Program-made: the position numbers and the translations under genes
Source: Glandiceps talaboti
Taxonomy: Eukaryota > Hemichordata > Enteropneusta > Spengelidae
Direction: 5' to 3'
Length of the DNA stretch: 64,000 bases
Assembly (NCBI RefSeq): GCF_964340395.1
Contig: NC_135567.1
Location: 18,213,806 to 18,277,805, forward strand
Part shown: in pieces, positions 59,434 through 64,000 of the stretch
How the letters are laid out: the number at the start of each line of letters is the position of its first letter
Numbering within the stretch: position 1 is the stretch's first letter
The notes under the pieces: generated by a model
Databases searched by the model: none
What the model saw: the letters and a program-made list of their open reading frames with translations, nothing else
Told to the model about the DNA's origin: nothing

Positions 59434-62371
59434 ATTCACAACATAAAATATTTGTATTTAAACAAAATAATGGCCATCATATTTCTACAAAATCTTGATC
59501 TGTAGGTAAGCTCCTATTTGTTCTTTCATTGAAAAGGATTTTAAAGTTTGCAAAAGATATTACTACCTAATTTGAGGTATACAGTACTAATATTTTTCCC
59601 GCTAAAATATTTGAACAAAGTATTAGTTCCTCTGTAATAGTGTGTAGCACTTTAGAACTTCATTCGGGACATGAAATAACGAAATTATACATTTTCATGA
59701 CATCATAAATCAACATTTTGATTTCAAATGAATCACAAATTTATTGAAACAAAACAAAAAAACCCATATTTTTCAGTACCTTTTGGCACATGTCAACTTT
59801 ATTTTGAAATAGAATCATGGACAGAAGCCTCATAGATGAATTGAGATCAAAATTAGGTAGAAATTGGTCATATTTATCAAAAATCACCTAAACGTTTTTG
59901 ACACAAATCGAAGTCAAAGAAATATTAAGCAAACTAAGAACGTTTGTGAAAAATTCACTTTCAATTGATCAAATTCATCGACAAAATCCTACATTTTTGG
60001 CGCAAATCCCTTAATATTCGATTCTAATCGCTTTGATCTACCGCATACCAGATTTTTAGTAAAATATTCGGTTTAAAAGCGATCACATCCATTGAACAAA
60101 GAATTCATATTTTCGTCTTATTTTTTCACGTTTGAACACCATTTTGGTATGGGATCATATAAAAAACGGATAACTGTAAAATGAATCAATATGCCTGGGT
60201 TTTTTCAAATTTTGTTTTTGAAAATCACATTTTGAAAAAACTTATACCTACATTTTCGTTCATTATTGCAAAATAATGAATACGACTACGTCGTTTGTAC
60301 TTCTACTGGTAGTAGCCATCTTGTTGCAAGATAGCTGAAGACCCGACATTGAATATGAACGAGAAATAACCAAAACTACACAATCTACATACTTCAAAAT
60401 TTCACATATTTCTCAGACACTCTGAATAAAACTTTAAAACGACACAATTCGTATTTTTTCTATGCCGAAATCTCGATATCCACAGTCTCGTAATCAGCGT
60501 GATCGTGATCGTGATCGTGACACAGAACTGCAAATGTCGATCTATATTTAGGATTGAAGAGGGGGATGAGGGTGGGGGGGGATGGATTGCAAATGTAGCT
60601 ACAACCGACATGCAGAACACTAATTTGTCGTTATGTGCTAAAATCGATAAAACGTTTGATATATAAGAACACAGATAGACAGAAATTTCTGTCATGTGTT
60701 CTAATACTTAAGGTTGGCGTGGCGAGACTTTTCAATTACTTCTCTTGATAAAGGCCAGGGTTTCAATCCCAGGTCCCAAATTAGTAATCCTTTGTGGAGT
60801 CTTAAGGGTAACGTTCTTTTGTTCTATACCAACTTCCTGACAGACAACTTTTTTCACATTAAGTTTGACCCCTAATCCTAAATGAGCCTTCAACTAGAAA
60901 TATCATTGTTCCAGTGTGGTGCAGATCATCAGAACTTGGACCTTGTTAAAATCTAAATTATCAGTCAAGACATCAACCAGTTTATATTCGATTACCTTCA
61001 TAATTACACAATGAGAAACAATGAGAAGAATTTATCTTAATCGAAAACAATAAGAAGGTGAAATTTTTCGAATTCGTAAATGTACAAAAAATACAATTCG
61101 TTTCTGTCTTGAATCACTTGAACAAAGTTTTAGAGCTTATGACCGTCATTTTATATTTTCAAAGGTCGTTTAACAATTTGCTATCGTGGCGTGTCATCGA
61201 TTCTACCATGACACGTATAAGAGTACATTAATCTGAGTATAAAGAAGTGCCATAAAATATTACATAAAATGATAATAAATGCATATGACATTAGCTTCAT
61301 GTTTATATTCGTGTTTATATCCATGTTTACATTCGTCTGTTTTATTACCTATTTTCCTATTATTACATTTTATTTCTAAGCGAGACTTCAAACACTAAAA
61401 ATATCAACCTTAGACACGACCGTACATATTCTTCAAATTCGTTGGCTGGGAGGAGGGGGCTTAGAAAACACACTGACAGGCTCGCAACCTGACGCAAATT
61501 TTCCGATCAAATTTTACCACGTGATGAATGATTTTGGAAGTATAACATCATTACATTTCCCAATTTGATAATTATGAATGACGATTATTAGATTGTAATC
61601 TTTATCTCCCATTGGAAATGTCCTCGCCGCTGAAATTGAAAACCGTAACGCATATGATAACATTCCCTACAATATGGCCGACGACAGAAACATGCCTGTA
61701 GCAATTATCCGTATGGGTGCAAAATTATAACGATATCCATTGTAGATCTCACCAAAAAAAATAAAAAAATAAAAATCTTGCCAAAGCTGCCAAGTAGAGA
61801 AATAATTTCATAATGTATATTCTAATTTTCTCTCCTTTTTATTCAAAATTGAGTAACCACGCCAACAAAACATATAATTTTTAGGCAGACATTTCACTAA
61901 ACTGAAATTTCCGATGTATATCGGAGATGGTCGTCCTGGAAATAGTTTATTAATACCCTAACCTAGAAAGTCACTCTTCAGAAAATTATCCTACCGTCTG
62001 CAAAATAGTTTTCTCGTCAAAGTTCCAATCACTATTTTGTCGTCAAAACGAAGAGATGTTTCCCGCTAAAACATTGAAAGGATTCCACCCTCTATAGGTT
62101 GTTTAAAATGAAAACACATCCCATTTCTACAGTATCCGATTTTGTCAAAATGGAGGGGAAAATACGGATATACCAGATGTTAATATTTTTGAAAAATCAA
62201 ATTTTCATATTGTAACTTGTGTCATATATTTTTGAAATAAATCACAATTCTCAAAGGATAATAAAATATAATAAAATCTACTTTGTTTAATCCAACCTTC
62301 GGAAATCTATCATAACCTTCTCAGATACTAAGTTTACCTAATTCAAAAAAAGGAAATTCTCAACACAAACA
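59434..62371. other. Intergenic DNA, no gene seen
   Basis: GTCGTCAAAA at 62039 with a TTTCCCGCTAAAA word 10-20 bp away, and a short GATCGTGATCGTGATC repeat at about 60500-60520. A weak tRNA B-box-like GGGTTTCAATCCC at about 60769 lacks a matching A box. Confidence 0.45.
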
Positions 62372-62691
62372 CAAAACACACACACACACACACACACATA
62401 CATACAGACAGACAGACAGACAGACTGACAGACAGACATATATACATACATACATACATACATACATACACACACACATACATACATACATACATACATA
62501 CATACATACACACACACATACATACATACATACATACATACATACATACATACATACATACATACATACATACATACATACATACATACATACATACCTA
62601 CCGGCCTACCTACCTACATACATACATACATACATACATACATACATACATACATACATACATACATACATACATACATACATACATACAT
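62372..62691. repeat. Compound microsatellite (CA)n (CAGA)n (CATA)n
   Basis: CA at 62373-62398, CAGA at 62404-62438, CATA to 62691 with a short CCTA/CCGG interruption near 62597. Frames are artefacts. Confidence 0.97.
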
Positions 62692-63680
62692 GATGAATAT
62701 TAAACATATTACTTCTTAATACTCCATATGCTTAGCTTGTGATCAAAATAACTTTTCATTCATTTTCGATTTTTTTTAGCGAAAATGTTACATATATGCT
62801 ATATATAGTTCGTACGGCAACAAAGGAGAGAATACAATAACCCTCTCATACGGAAGGCTATGCAATTTTAAAATTTCTCATAATCTTATCAGTCGTTAAA
62901 TTACAAAGTTCGCCAACAATTGGGGATATGAACGAATTTTTTTGTACTTTAATAATTAAACAGGAGGAGGGAACGTATTCACATGTAAATGATGACTCGT
63001 AATGTGTCGGGTCCAACTTTCCCGCCATCTTTACTTCTACCGAAGATCAAAGCTTTCAGTTTTCACCGCCAAAATTACTCCACTAATTAATCTTTGATTT
63101 TTTTTATATTTGAAATCTTTTAGTCTTTATTTTAGATTTAATTGATAAATATGATGATAACTAATTCATTTATATAACTATTTCCAATTTCTTTTTAACT
63201 CAGCAACAAACATAGTGATTTTATATGCTACCATAGTCTGGTGTGGTGGTTGAAACTTCGTAGACATATTCAACCTACTGCAAGAGACCAGAGGGATGTC
63301 AAAACAAAAGCGACAAACTTGAAATGATGGTACTGTTCCATCATCGCCTGAAAGGGTTAAACTTTGTAGACATATACAATGCAGAGCTCTGTGAGCTGTC
63401 ACTGGCAAGTTCAAGTGTCAAAATAAGTTTACCAACTTGATCGTGTTCGTGCGAAAGAAGGGTAAACATACTTGAATTGATAGATGACAGACAGACTTTG
63501 AAGTCGTCAGCGTGAAAGTCAATGCCAGATCTGCTCTTGATTGGAAGCACATACTATCTCTTATAGATTACAGTGGAAATACTATTAGTGATGGCTGCAG
63601 ACTACAAAACACTTCTACTTTATTTGTGATGTCTTTCCCGTCTCTGTTGTGTCTTCTACGAAAGAAACCAACTGATAAAA
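62692..63680. other. Intergenic DNA, no gene seen
   Basis: TTCCCGCC at 63019 and CACCGCCAAAAT at about 63065 occur. Overlapping minus-strand frames (63178-63550) share a repeated AAACTTCGTAGACATATxCAA / AAACTTTGTAGACATATACAA word near 63253 and 63360, suggesting another short duplication of about 107 bp. Confidence 0.4.
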
Positions 63681-64000
63681 AACTAAACTTTGCGACATTT
63701 TATCGTCTGGTACGCCAAATTGCTACATTCTATCGTCAGGCGCAACAACAAACTTACAAACATTGCTAATTTCATCGTCTGGCTTGACAAGTTACTAGCC
63801 TTGCTAACAGAAATCTTATCAACATCACTATATTTCATCGTCGGGTTTGACAAAAATCTCACTACATTTCATCGTCTCGCTTGACAACAATTTTACTAAC
63901 TTTGCTGGCAAAAATCTTCCCAATATCACCACATTTCATCGTCGGGTTTGACAAAAATCTTACAAACAATGCTACATTTTACGTCTGGAACGACAAAATT
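63681..64000. repeat. Degenerate minisatellite TACATTTCATCGTCTGGCTTGAC, continues past window end
   Basis: Seven or more units starting near 63694, 63723, 63768, 63831, 63863, 63932 and 63970, each with ACATTT.ATCGTC.GG.TTGACAA and often followed by AAATCTTAC.AAC. The short unit is about 30 bp and a longer period of about 100 bp is superimposed. The open frames here result from the repeat. Confidence 0.88.

Noticed and set aside
60765-60785. B-box-like GGGTTTCAATCCC
   Set aside because: No matching A box or SINE body found around it.
44467-64000. mir-10 family microRNA, expected near Hox4/Hox5 in many clusters
   Set aside because: I saw no CCCTGTAGATCCGA-like word on either strand; it probably lies further right.

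Overview
The window is animal nuclear DNA: AT-rich, intron-containing, crowded with microsatellites and mobile-element debris, and almost free of long open reading frames. It carries two unmistakable Hox genes on the minus strand. Hox2 (two coding exons, 20628-22226) has the N-terminal acidic start, a YPWV hexapeptide and a paralog-2 homeodomain. About 19.3 kb upstream in the direction of transcription lies a second Hox gene (two coding exons, 41557-44466), called Hox3 from its N-terminal start, its position and its homeodomain, although that homeodomain is strongly derived. Gene order and orientation are those of an intact anterior Hox cluster: Hox1 is expected beyond the left edge and Hox4 beyond the right edge, and neither lies in the window. 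The organism is a bilaterian and most probably an invertebrate (one small intron-split gene per paralog, low GC, no vertebrate repeats). The sequence does not let me choose between lophotrochozoan and invertebrate deuterostome.

Layout. 0-4.5 kb: simple and satellite repeats (an imperfect ATTTTCAT array, a 78-bp tandem repeat, and pentanucleotide arrays of TCATC/CCATC, TGGTG and TGATA types). 4.7-10 kb: mobile-element zone with two copies of one tRNA-derived SINE-like family, two copies of a Harbinger-like MITE (a third is at 59 kb), and a nested element with hammerhead-ribozyme-like pieces inside the first MITE. 20.6-22.2 kb: Hox2. 22.2-41.5 kb: Hox2-Hox3 intergenic DNA. 41.5-44.5 kb: Hox3. 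44.5-64 kb: Hox3 upstream region, presumably the Hox3-Hox4 intergenic space. A few short open frames (8.2, 23.0, 35.6, 54.0, 55.7 kb) look mildly protein-like but match no family I know.

The most unusual large-scale feature is in the noncoding DNA. Three short words recur far above chance: GGCGGGAA (an E2F-like core, 17 exact copies), CAGACGAC (23 copies) and TTTTGACGAC (about 17 copies). Several sit at equivalent positions in old, diverged tandem duplications with unit lengths of about 130-200 bp (8.7-9.3, 10.1-10.3, 12.3-12.7, 35.2-35.5, 37.1-37.6 and 46.6-46.9 kb; arrays at 26 and 49 kb lack the words). The intergenic Hox DNA may be built partly from fossil short-array repeats, or these words may be retained regulatory sites.
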